From: Avena insularis
Taxonomy: Eukaryota; Streptophyta; Magnoliopsida; Poales; Poaceae
Length of the DNA: 64,000 nt
Direction: 5' to 3'
NCBI GenBank assembly: GCA_023614405.1
Contig: CM042688.1
Span: forward strand, 374,157,331-374,221,330
Shown here: piece by piece, positions 22,561 to 34,155 of the stretch
Layout: every line of letters begins with the position of its first letter
Numbering within the stretch: position 1 is the first letter of the stretch
The notes under the pieces: generated by a model
Databases searched by the model: none
What the model was told of the DNA's origin: nothing
What the model saw: only the letters and a program-made list of their open reading frames with translations
Translations under genes and position numbers: made by a program

Positions 22561-25500
22561 GTAGCATCCCAATTGTCTAACAATTGCAATGCTACTAGCC
22601 TAGTCTATATAAATGCTACTTCCTATATATAATTGTTGCATCATAATTATATCATGCTCATGTCATCATGCCACCTTGCATTTGAGCATCATATAAAACC
22701 CTTTTTGTTTTGGTTCTTCTCTCATATGCATTATTAATTGTATTTGCCTCTTGATATTGTATTTGGTTATTGATATATTGTTTAAATGCCCAAGTTGAGT
22801 TGGGGGCATATCTTTTATTCCAATTCCACCACCTCTCTTTGTCACCACCTTATAATTCCACCATCCCATTCTCCATGAGCTTGTTTCTCTTTTCGTTTGA
22901 TTTTATTCTAGCTCATGTGGGTGGGGTGGATCTAATCCTATAAATTCTTTTGCTTGGCTTTATTCCACTTCTTGGGAATGCATAAGAATAATGCCATATC
23001 ATCATTTTTGTTTTCACAAGGATAATACATGGCATTTATTATTTTTGCATGGGCCATGCAAGAGTACCACCACCTTGGATCATCTCCATCCCTCTCTCCA
23101 CCATCCCCATAGTCTCCTCTATACCATTTTATTCTTTTTCTTCATGCATGGTCAAATGAGGTTTTCTTCCCTACTCCCTTTTCCTCTCTCTCTCTCTTTA
23201 GTTTCACCTTCAACTTCACCTCACCTTAGGCTAAACCAAAGCCCTCCTTTTATCTAGGCTTGATCTTAAGCATGTGATAAAACCTAAATTCTAAACTCTA
23301 ACCCTACCTCACCCTCTCCTCTCACCAAGCCGAGGAGTCCCCCTCTCCCTGCCAGCAAGCCCCACCCCAGCTACCCTCCTACCTCATCTAACCAGCCCTA
23401 ACCTACCCCAGGCCGAAGCCCTACACCTAACCAAAACCCTAACCCGAGCCTACTCCATCCTATCCTAGCTTGCCCGAGCCTCTCCCTCCTCTCTCTTTTT
23501 CTCTCTGCCAGCTGCCCCACCCGAGCCTCCTCTCCGCCCTGTCCTCGCCCTGGCCCAGCTGCAGCCAAACCCAGACCGAGCCCTGCCCGAGCACGTGAGG
23601 AGAGGGAGAAGCAAAAGGTGGCCGAGACCACCTTTTCCTCCACCTTTCCCCCACGGCACCCTCCCCTCTCCCTCTGCTATCTACCTCCCTCTCACGTCTC
23701 CTCTGCCTCTTCCGGACCCGCCCAGAGCCCTGCCTCTCTTCCCCTTCCTCTTCACCGACGCCCAGCTCTGCCGCCAGCCGCCGCCGTCTACCCCGCCGTC
23801 TCCTCGTTCCAGCCAGCGAGCACGACGTGGGAGTGGTCGAGGAGATCGAGGATCGCCCCCTCTGCACCAGCAGCCGACGCGAAGGAGAAGGCCACCAGGA
23901 CCGCCAGATCCTCGCCGCTCCGCCGAAACCCTAGAACCCCGGCCTTTGCTTCCTCACCGCCCCATCGTCGGCCACACCGATCCGCCACCACCGACCACTC
24001 CTCGGTGAGCCTCCCTTCTCCCCTGACACCTTCCGCCTCGCCGTACCGCCCTAGCGCCGCCGTTCTTTTCGTCGAATGCCATCAGTGCGTCGAGCTCGCT
24101 GTTGCCTGCAAGGTCCCTGCGCCGCCTGAGCCTTACCTAGCCGCGTTACCCTCTCTTGTCAACTACCCCGCCCTACCGCGCTGGTCATCACCGCCTAGCC
24201 CGAGCGCCAGGTCCCGGGTTTGAGCCCCCGCTCCGCGCCACGTGCAGACCTACCGCCAGACGGTGGAGAAGATCCACCGTGCGCGTCGCCTTTTTGCAGA
24301 AAACCCCTTTTTGTTTTCTCACTCAACCCGCGGTCCAGCCGGTCCCACCTGTCATCCGCGGTGATGTTCTTGCAAAAGGACACCCGAAAAACCTTGCCCT
24401 CAACCGGCGGTCCCTGTCCGTGCCACGTGGCACCTGCCCGTTTACCCGCTGGCATGTGGGCCTGTTTCCGCGCCAGGTCCACCAGTCAGTCACCGCGGCT
24501 TGCTTCGGTTGCGGTGAGAAAAGTCTTCTGCGCGACGTTTCTCCAAGTCAGCATCGGCCCCACCCGTCAGTGGCTATGACTGGGTCGGGCTGAGTAACAA
24601 AAGTCTGCCCTGTTGCCTGTTTTAATTAAACCTTTTCAAAATTGATTTAAATTCAAATTCAATCTATTTTTAAATAACTTTTGAATTATAATTCCAAATT
24701 AAACATGTAATATATGTTTTGAAATCAGAGAAATGTGAGGAATTCAAATATGCCCTTCAAAATATATTTTGAACACTTTAATTTTCGAGTTGATTAAAAT
24801 TACAATAAAATGCCCTTTTTCCTTAATTAATTAATAACTTTGGTTTTATAACTCCCAATTTGACAAATGATATGTCTAAAATGATCAGCTCGACGAGAAC
24901 TTTCTGTTTATGCATTCCATGTTCTGAATTGCAGCATGCATCATATAAATATAAAGTATACAACAACTTATTTGAGGATAAAAGGTGACTAAAACACCAT
25001 AAAATGCTTTATTCTTGTATTCCACACCTCACCCATGCCATGCTACATTATTGCCATGCAAATTGTGCATCATTCATCATGGCATGATTGATTGCTTGTC
25101 GCATTTTATTTATGTTGTGCACTTTATTTATGTTGGCCCTTGTTTGTTTGGTTCTTCTTCGAATAGACGCTGAGCAGGGGATATATCAAGAAACCCAGGA
25201 GCACTACCTAGATCCTTCTCTCGCTTTAACTGAGCTGCCAGGCAAGCACTACCACATGCTTGCATACATATAGTACCTATTGCCTCTATCTTATTCTTGC
25301 ATCATTGAGTCGCGATTGCATTAAACTGAAGCCCAAGTACTGCATAGCCTTTACTTTTAAACCCCACCGAAGCTTGTTCCTCCATCCCATGAGCCATTAC
25401 TACAGGAGTTGATTGAGCCATGCGGGTCGTAGAACAGCATGTGTAGGGTATGTGAGTGTCTGATGGATAACGAGATACCTAAACAACTTAACCTGAGTAA

Positions 25501-26937
25501 TGGGAAAACTAATGAAAGTGGCACCGGTGAGCAATATCTGCTATTTGGTTTTTCCTGCTCACTTGTGTCCCGTAGGACCCCGAGTACTTGATTCCTGTTC
25601 CTTGAATATTCGCGCTATCCACATCTGGGAGGCTTATGAACCCCCCTGAGCCAGAGGTTGATTCATTCTTATTTCTTGGGGCCACAAAGTAGTTTGGGGC
25701 TTTATTACTATCCTGTACTTATGCCATGCTTTACTGCTTTATTTACGATTGTGCGAGGAGCACCTGTACTGTTTAGGATCGTGACACGTTTTGTGTCGAC
25801 AAGCCAGTCACACTTTCGGTTCCCGATCGTTTACAGCCCACACAAACCTTGAGTCCGTCTCGAGCCGGCCAACCGTTCGGGTAGCTTAATGGGTGGCCCC
25901 CAAATATTTCTGAATCCTGTGATCGCTTTGTCGTGAATGCCTCGTTGGGTTTTGATTTGGTTTTCCGAGGTTGATCGAGTGTGTGTTGCTATTTGTGCAC
26001 CTGCAGGTAAATCTTTCAAAGCCGTGTCGCGATTATGGACGACTTGAGCACAGTTTCTCGATCATAGACAAGTATAACTAAAGTACCGCTTTTAATTTGA
26101 CTAAGTCCCTGACTAGTAAATAGTGCAACCCTCATGGAATGGATAATAAAACTGCCAACGGATGGGGGTTGTTCGTCCGCTTCCTCGTTGGTAAGCGAGG
26201 AGGAGGATGGATCTGTTAATATTACCGTTATAACTGTTGTTCTTAATTCACGGACATCCGTCTATCTTTGGTTAGGCGGATGGTTAGCGAGTAACTATAG
26301 AATTGTTAGGTATTATCTTTTGCTGCAATTGCGTCACCCCAGGTTGTGTCCCCTTTAGAGGCATAAAGACTTGCTGAGTACCCCTAGGGTCTCACACGAT
26401 AAATTGTTTGATTCAGATGAGCAGTACACTCACAAGATGGATATCTGGGTGGAGGAGACGGCGATGTTGCAACGATCACTTGGTGTAGAGATTCCGGGAA
26501 CGGGATCCGTGAGATCTGTGGGCGGGATGTGTTTATTTATGGGGCATCTTATGCCGATTTGCTTCTTATCCGTACTCGGATCTTGTTTTCCGCTTCCGCC
26601 TGATACTCTGATGTTTGATGTATGAGGAGATATCCTAAACTACTATATCTATCTAGGATATTTGGATCTTGTCGTATGGCGTTGCAATATTTCTATTTCT
26701 TTTAGATGGAATGGCTCTGAGGACTGTTGTATGGTGGCTTGCATACATACTCATTTGTGTATGTAGTTGATCCCTTCGCCTGCCGATTACGCCGCTCGTT
26801 CTTGTACCGATGTTTGGAAATGGTTAGGACGGCCGAAAGGTCTACCTGTGAGTGGCATTTGGCCCCACCGTACTATTTTAACCATTTCCGATCATCCAGG
26901 CTTGTAACTAAGAGCGTAATTCACCGAGGTAGTTACA
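22561..26937 (+). repeat. E2 3' LTR (4377 bp)
   Basis: It matches the 5' LTR along its whole length with sparse substitutions, an absent ~50-bp block (at about 23077), and small local changes such as the site at 23847-23875. It ends GTAGTTACA next to the second CCGGC. Because both LTRs are copied from one template at insertion, their closeness dates the event as recent relative to E1. Confidence 0.93.
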
Positions 26938-26942
26938 CCGGC

Positions 26943-27613
26943 CTCCCCCTTCCTGGTCGTGGATCCCCTCTAGCCGCCGCTGCCAGGCTCGTCACCCGTC
27001 GCCTCCTTGCATCGGTCGTCTTTGTTTTGTCTTCGGCGATGCCTCCTTCCGCCACCCGCAGGCCGCCGTCGCGTGCATCGACGCCCGTGCCTGTGTGTGC
27101 TCCGCAGCACCCTCAGCCGCTAGGGTCGTCGCTGTTTTCCCGCGCACCACCAGCGAGTTCTGCTACTGGCCGCAGCGACCTCGCCGACTCCGACGCCCTG
27201 TGTCGTGAGCCCCTGCGCAGTCTTCCTCTGTCGCAAGTGCTGTCGCGCATCTCCTATGTCCCAGCGGGGGATGCCGCCTCTCCTCGGCCATGGGAGCCCT
27301 CCTCCGCTTGAGCTCCTCTTCACCGTCGCCTCCCTCTGCGGACAAGAGCCAGCGGACAAGCCCATTCGACGTCTTCCGGGTCTGGCCCCGAGATCCTCCC
27401 TTCCAATGCTACATGTTTGCTTGTGTGTGCGCTAGCACAATTGATGTTCTAATATGTGTTGCCGTTTTGTGAAGCCGTGATCTGCCACGTGCTGCCATAA
27501 ACTTCTTGTCGATGAGATCCACCGAGTACCAAGTTCGACCACCCGTGATCTGCCACGTGCTGCCATTAAATATGGGACCATATGCGGGCTTATATTGGCT
27601 CCATTTAAATTTG
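26943..27613 (+). repeat. E1 3' LTR, second segment, with an internal deletion
   Basis: It continues the E1 3' LTR after E2 (CTCCCCCTTCCTGG matches 10309 onward). Compared with the 5' LTR it lacks the equivalent of about 10914-11262 (some 350 bp). At the junction (27544-27566) is a copy of GTGATCTGCCACGTGCTGCC, which also stands at 27477-27496, 67 bases upstream. The segment ends at the TGTAG target site (27614-27618) of E3. Confidence 0.88.
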
Positions 27614-27618
27614 TGTAG

Positions 27619-30600
27619 TGTGGCATCCCGCTAAAATCACTACTAGAAAATCGCGTTGTTTTTGTGCATTGCATCGTCATCCTCATGCATATGTTTGTAT
27701 AAAACTAGTCTCCAAAAGCCTACTTTGGTTTTCTAAATATCCCCCATCTTATTTCAAATAAAAACCCCGTTGTTTCCGGATGGCTCTGTTTGTCTAAAAC
27801 TATTTTCAAAATGTTTTGTTTTATAAAAATAAAATCATTAATAAACTAGTTTTATAAGACCTGGGGAGGCCGCCAGCCTGCCGGGCCAAAAGCCAGGCAA
27901 GCCAGCAGCCTACTACCTAGCCTAAACAAAAAAACCACCTAACCCCTAACCAACCCCTACCCACACAGCCACGCTACCCAGCCGCGCAGCAGTTTGCAAC
28001 ACCGCCCGCACCTGCCACCCCGCTCCTCACCCGGACCCACCCAGCCGCCGCACGTCACCCGCACAGCAGCGCTGCAGCCGTGCGACGCGTCGCCAACCAC
28101 CACGCCCACTCACTGGCCCCATCCCACGCGGTGAACACGCATCCTACCCCACCCCGCACCGCGCCTATCTTTTCCCTGGCCCACCACGTCGCCCCACCGA
28201 CCCTGGCCCACCCTGCGTCCGTCCTCTCCCCCGGTCGCTCGCCCGCAATCCCCACCTACCTCGTCGTCGCCCTCTCCCTCCCCTTCCTCTCCATGCTCGC
28301 CTTCCTCCTCCGGTGCCTCGGCCGCCAGGAGTTAGACCCCCTCCCCTTCGTCTTCGCCATCGACCCCGCCCCGAATGGGATCCCCAAGCTCCTCTGCCAC
28401 GCCTCCAGAGCTCCTCAGGCCGGCCTCCTCCTGACCGGTCCGTCCTCGGCGCCCCCTCTCCGCACCGCCGCCACCATCCCCCAACCTTGTCGTCCCCGTC
28501 CCTGACCCTGCACCCCTACGCAGAGAGCGCCGTCGGCCTTGCTCCGCCCTCCGCCGCTCGCCTCCGTTCTGGCCGCCGCCAAGGCCCGGGGCTTCCTTGA
28601 CCTTGTCATCGTCGCTTCGGCACGTGGTCGCCCTCGCCCTCTCCTGGGAGCTCGGCGACTCCCTCTACCGCGCCGCCCTTCGTCGCCAGACCCCGCCTCC
28701 TCCTCGCCGGATCCCAAGCGCCGCCGCCACCGGAGCTGTTACGTCCTCAGGCGAAGTCCGCTGGCCGGCGTGGCCCCACTCCCCCAAGTTCTCTGCCGCC
28801 GTCAGCCTAATCGTCGCCACCGACCCGAGATCCTCCAGGTCGGTGGGCCTTCCCCTGACACGCTCCTCGTCGAGCTAGGCCACCATCTCTGTCCATCCGC
28901 GTCGCTCACTGCTCCCAGCATGTGTTGTTGCTTCCTGCTTCTGTCGTGCGACCAGGTTGTAGCACGGGCTATTCGGTCATATGTTTGTAAGGGCGTGTTT
29001 TCGCCTTGCGACCTGTGTTCTGGCAGAAAACCATAGAAATTCGTTTCCCCAAGTTGGCTTGCAGGGTTTGGCTCCGTGACACCAAGATCTTCCCCGGTAC
29101 CGAGTATGCGAGAGATTCAGAGCACCAAGAATGACACATGAAGATGTACCCGGACGATGCACCGAGGCGATCTGCAACCCTAACAGGACATCGTGTCGCT
29201 GCCACGGTCTTCTGAAGAGCCACCGAAACCACACCCCGGGGATCAACAAGATCTTCTTCCTAGACCCGAAGAGCGAACCCGGTGGCACCCGATGGACCAT
29301 CGACACGACCTTTGAAGTGAACATCGAGCTCTTCTTCCCGAAACCGGAGATCCACGGATCTGATGCCCGAGGACCGGAATGCCAAGTGCTTCATCCCGGA
29401 CGCAATGACCGTCTACACGGACCCGAAGACCACTGGTACACGATCCTTTCAAGTTCGCCATCGACGGCAAGATCGACCGCTTGGAACCCAAGTTCTCCAT
29501 CGTGAATCCGAACCCCGGAGAACCCCGGAGACCGAACCCTGAACCCCCGGAAACCAAGATCTGCCGAACCCAGATGTGTGACCCTACCCGAGACCCCGTT
29601 TTTTAATCAAATATGACATTCAACTGTCACATATTAAATTATTCATGCATGCATACCTGTTTGTGGTTTGGGGGCACTACGCCGATTCGCCCCATGATTA
29701 AATATGGAGTCTATATGCATGATATTGTTGTCTTATTCCGGACTCCATTTAAATCGCGTAGCGAACTGATACCATGCTTTGCCTTGTTAAGACAACATTT
29801 AATCTGCGGGGTAGATAAATAACTTGAACCATATAATTAATTGTCGGGACCCCAGTTCTGCTTAATATTGCCTAGTTGCACCGCATCTGTGCCATGCCAT
29901 GCATCATATCATAATCATGCCGGATGTTTTGCCGTAGTATTAAATAGTGCATCCGGTGTTTCTTTTAGTGATTTGCTTCTTCGCGGACTAGGCCGATGAG
30001 TTGATGCGAGTATCGACAAGTTCTCCGGTTATGATCCTTCGGCAGTGTTTTCCCAGGCGAGCATTCTCCCCCTTTCTACCTATTTTGCATTTATAGTCTT
30101 TATTTCCTCCTGTTGATCTACTGTTATCCGTGTCACGATGGTTTAGTTCCATACCCCGGTTATATCCCGTGTAGCCTCTATATTGCCTTGGACACCTCCT
30201 ATTACCTATGTTTGGTAGATAGCTGGCCTTGCGAGTCGTAGTGCTTGCTCAGGTGCGGTCTCGATATCTCAAGTACCATAGTTGTTGGAATGCTGGCAGA
30301 TGTTAATGTTGGAGATGCTTAATGGGGGAGTGGTCATGACTTTAAATACAACTATTTAAATTGCTAGTTATAATTAATGCAGACGCGTCGGTGGGCAATA
30401 GATGTTATTTGGTTCTTCCACGCTCACTTGTGTCTCGTAGGACCCCGAGTACTTGATACCTGTTCCTTGATTTTTCGCACTATCCACATCCGGGAGGACT
30501 TATGGACCCCCCTGAGCCAGAGCTTGATTCATTTCTATTTCTTGGGGCCACAAACTAGTTTGGGGTTTTATTACTATCCTGTACTTATGCCATGTTACTG

Positions 30601-31952
30601 TTTTATTTACAATTGTGCGTGGAGCACCTGTACTGTTTAGGATCGTGACACATTTTCGCTGTATCGACAAGCCCAGTCACACTTTCGGGTTCCCAGTCGT
30701 TTACAGCCGTCCACACAAACCTGGTCCGTTCGAGCCGCCAACTTCGCTATGGAAGCTTAGTGGGGTGGCCCCCTGAAATATTTCGGAATCCTGTGATCGG
30801 TTTGTCGTGAATGCCTCGTTGGGTCTTGAGTTGGTTTTTCCGAGGTTGATCGAGTGTGTGTTGCTATTTGTGCACCCCTGCAGGGTAAAACTTTCTGAAA
30901 GCCGTGTCCGCGGTTATGGACGACTTGGAGCATAGTATCTTGATCATAGACAAGCATAACTAAAGTAGTGCTATAAATTTGACTTAATATGTGACTAGTA
31001 ATCATCTCAAGTATAACGGAATGGATATTAAAAATGCCAACAACTGGTGGATCTGTGGTGATCTATGTCATACTATACCTGCCTAGTAAGTATTGCTACT
31101 CCAATGGAATGTGATAAAAGTGCCAACAACTGCTGGGTTTTTGGGATTCCTCAGGACAATTATATCTGACTAGTAAATGGCCCAACTATAATGGAATGGT
31201 GATTAAAACTGCCCACTACTTAAGCTATCAGAATGACTCATGCAATCTATATCTGATTAGTAATTGCTGCAACTATAATGGAATGATTAAAATTGCCAAT
31301 TGCGTGAGTTCCTTGGTCTGACTTCCTCGTTTGGTCTCGAGGGGGAAATACCAGGATGGGTTTGTTTGGTGTTAGCTTCAGGTTGGATCCGAATAGGTCT
31401 TTCTTATCCCTCTCTGATAACCTCTAGTTGTATCGAGTCTCTATAGGTTGTTTAGTGCCGCTGCGCTGCCGCTTTACCCCACGATACCTATGTAGGCGAG
31501 AGCCGCCGAATTCTAGCCTCGCCGTGTACTGGCCTCAGTACTGACGCTCCTCTTTTCTTTTTTCCTTGCCCTTTGTCAGCACCCCTTTTGTTGTAGCAGG
31601 TTTGAGATCGCTGTCGTTAGCAGGGTTACCCTTCCGGCTTGGCCTGGGCAGGGTTATGGACGTCATTGGTTATTCTTCAGGGCTCTTAGCCCCATCTGCA
31701 TCTTGTCCGTACTCGGACGCTGTATCGTTTTCAAGGTGATTTGGATCTTTGTAGTGTATATCGGTATTCTTGACTCTTGGAGTCGTGCTGTATATATATC
31801 TGTTCTATGGGTCCCATCAAGGACTATTGTGTAATGGTATTACTTCGTTTTCCACCCGCACGAAAGTGCCTGGTGGGCGTCCTTGAATCGTTTCTATGCG
31901 GGTTTGGCGGGAAGCGCTAAAACTTGCATAGGGCCGATTTGAGGGTGTTACA
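27619..31952 (+). mobile_element. E3: solo LTR (4334 bp) of the same lineage as E1
   Basis: It begins TGTGGCATCCCGCTAAAATC and ends GAGGGTGTTACA and is flanked by a perfect 5-bp duplication TGTAG (27614-27618 and 31953-31957). There is no primer site or internal domain, so it is a solo LTR left by LTR-LTR recombination. Its beginning parallels E1 (AATCACTACTAGAAAATCGC against AACCACTACTAGAAAATCGC) and its second half (from about 29850) parallels E1 11390-13509. The GC-rich part at 27900-28900 differs from E1. Long open frames at 28080-29036 on both strands are compositional and show no protein family. Confidence 0.92.
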
Positions 31953-31957
31953 TGTAG

Positions 31958-34150
31958 CGAACCGATGCCATGTTTTGCCTTGTTAATCCAACATGTAAAC
32001 TGTGGGGTATCTAAACAACTTGAACCTTATTTTTAGTTGTCGGGACCCCGGTTCCGCTTAATATTGCCTAGTTGCATCGCATATTTTCCATGTCATGCAT
32101 CATCTCATCAACATGCCCGATCTTCTGTCGTAGTATTAAATAGTGCATCCCGTGTTTCTTTTAGTGCTTTGGTTATTCGCGGATTAGACCGTTGACTGGC
32201 TGTGAGTATCGACAAGTCCTTCGAATAATGTATCTTGGCAGTGTTTCCCAGGCGAGCATTCTCCCCCTTTCTACCTATTTTGCATTTGTAGTCTTTACTT
32301 CCTCTTGTTGATCTATTGCTATCCGTGTTGCGATGCTTTAGTTTCTGTGCACCCTTTATATTCCTTGCAGCCTCTATATTGCCTTGGACACATCCTATTG
32401 CCTGTTGTTTGATAGATAGTCGGCCTTGCGAGTCGTAGTTGCTTGCTCAGGTGCTGCTTCGCGTCGTTCTCGTTCCACCGTTGATAGAAAGTTGGCACAT
32501 GCTTAATGATGGAGATGTTTAATGGTGGAGAGGATCATGACTTTAAATACAACAATTAAATTTCTGGGATAACTAATGAAAGAGGCACCGGTGGACAATA
32601 TATGCTATTTGGTTTTTCATGTCCACTTGTGTCCCGTAGGCCTCGAGTACTTGATACTTGTTCTTTGACTATCGCACTATCCACATGTGGGACCATGAAT
32701 CCCCTTAGCCAGAGCTTGATTCATTTCTTATTTCTTGGGGCCACAAAGTAGTTTGGGGCTTTATTACTATCCTGTACTTATGCCATGCTTTACTGCTTTA
32801 TTTATGATTGAGCGTGGAGCACCTGTACTTTTTAGGAATTGCGGAGTGTTTTCGCGGTATCGACAAGCCCAGTCACACTTTCGGGTTCCTAGTCGTTTAC
32901 AGCCATTGGCGCAAACCTTGGGTCCATCTCGGAGCCGGCCAACTTCGTTGCGGGTAACTGAATGGGGTGGCCCCCTGAAATATTTTATGAATCCTGTGAT
33001 TGCTTTGTCGTGAAAGCCTCGTCGGGTTTTGATTTGGTTTTTCCGAGGTTGATCGTGCGTGTGTTGCTATTTGTGCACCCCTGAAGGGTAAATCTTTCTG
33101 AAAGCCGTGTCCGCAGTTATGGACAACTTGGAGCATAGTATCTCGATCATAGACAAGCATCACTAAAGTAGTGCTATAAATTTGACTTAATATGTGACTA
33201 GTAATCAGCTTCACTACAATGAAATGGATAATAAAAGTGCCAACAACTGGGGGAACTGGGGTGTATCGTGCCATGTTTTACCTGCCTAGTATGTATCGCA
33301 ACTTCAATGGAATGAAATAAAAGTTCCAACAACTGCTGGGTTTGGGATGTCACATGCTAATTGTATCTGACTAGTAAGTACTACAACTACAACTGAATGA
33401 TTAACTAAAACTGCCCACTACTTATGCTATCAGGATGACTCATGCTATCTATATCTGACTAGTAAGTGCTTCAACTATAATGGAATGAATAAAACTGCCA
33501 ACTGTGTGAGTTCCTCGGTTTGACTTCCTCGTTTGGTCTCAAGGGGGAAATGCCAGGATGGGTATGTTTGGTGTTACTATCAGGTTGGATCCGAATAAGT
33601 CTTTCTTATCCCTCTCTAATAGCCGACAGTTGAATCGAGTCTCTATAGGTTGTTTAGTGCATGCTGCGTTGCCGCTTCAGTCCACCATACCTATGTAGGC
33701 GAGAGCCGCCGAATTCTAGCCTCGCCGTGTACTGGCCTTAGTACTAATGCTCCTCTTTTTCCTTCGCCCTTTGTCGGCACCCCTTTTCTTTTAGCAGGTT
33801 TGCGATCGACGTTGTTAGTAGGATTACCCTTCCGGCTTGGCCTAGGCAGGGTTATGGACGCCATTTGGTTATTCTTCAGGGCTCTTAGCCCCATTTGCAT
33901 CTTATCCGTACACGGATGTTATATCGTTTCCAAGGTGATTTGGATCTGTGTATTGTATATTTGTATTCTTGACTCTTTGAGTCGTGGTTGTATATATATG
34001 TTTTGTGGGTTCCATCGTGGACTATTGTGTAATGATATTACTTCGTCTTCCACCCGCACGAAAGTGTCTGGTGGGTGTCCTTGAATCGTTTCTATGCGGG
34101 TTTGGCGGGAAGCGCTAAAACTTGCATAGGGCCGATTCGAGGGTGTTACA
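31958..34150 (+). repeat. E1 3' LTR, third segment
   Basis: It continues at CGAACCGATGCCATG as in the 5' LTR (11320) and ends GGGTGTTACA at 34150, next to the GTTTG copy of the E1 target site. It is closely similar to 11318-13509 with scattered differences. No primer site follows, as expected for a 3' LTR. Confidence 0.92.
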
Positions 34151-34155
34151 GTTTG

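Larger units (their letters stand above)
15095..26937 (+). mobile_element. E2: complete Ty3/Gypsy-type LTR retrotransposon with decayed internal domain
   Basis: It begins TGTAGCATCCCAATTGTC and ends GAGGTAGTTACA, with a perfect 5-bp target-site duplication CCGGC at 15090-15094 and 26938-26942. Its length is 11843 bp: LTRs of 4411 and 4377 bp around 3055 bp. The primer site, polypurine tract and remnants of reverse transcriptase, the RNase H to integrase junction and the polyprotein end are all recognisable, in Gypsy order. By eye the two LTRs differ at only a few bases per hundred, so insertion was fairly recent, yet pol is riddled with shifts and stops. Size and layout resemble LARD-type non-autonomous elements of Triticeae, but the internal domain here is clearly pol-derived. 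I do not assign a named family. Confidence 0.93.
9555..34150 (+). mobile_element. E1: long-LTR retrotransposon nested in the CACTA transposase gene (Gypsy lineage by inference)
   Basis: The element begins TGTAGCACCCCGG and ends GGGTGTTACA, fitting the TG...CA rule. The 5-base flanks are ATTTG (9550-9554) and GTTTG (34151-34155), a target-site duplication with one mismatch. Removing the element and one flank rejoins the transposase codons exactly (VHL, then AIHM), which proves the insertion. E1 has a 5' LTR of 3955 bp, an initiator-Met primer-binding site, a short internal region of 823 bp and a 3' LTR that was later interrupted by E2 and E3. It carries no recognisable gag or pol of its own. 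The Gypsy placement rests on homology of its internal region and LTR parts with E2, which has Gypsy pol remnants. Confidence 0.93.

Noticed and set aside
28080..29036. Open frames of 90-165 codons in E3
   Set aside because: Proline/arginine-rich compositional frames in the GC-rich part of a solo LTR.
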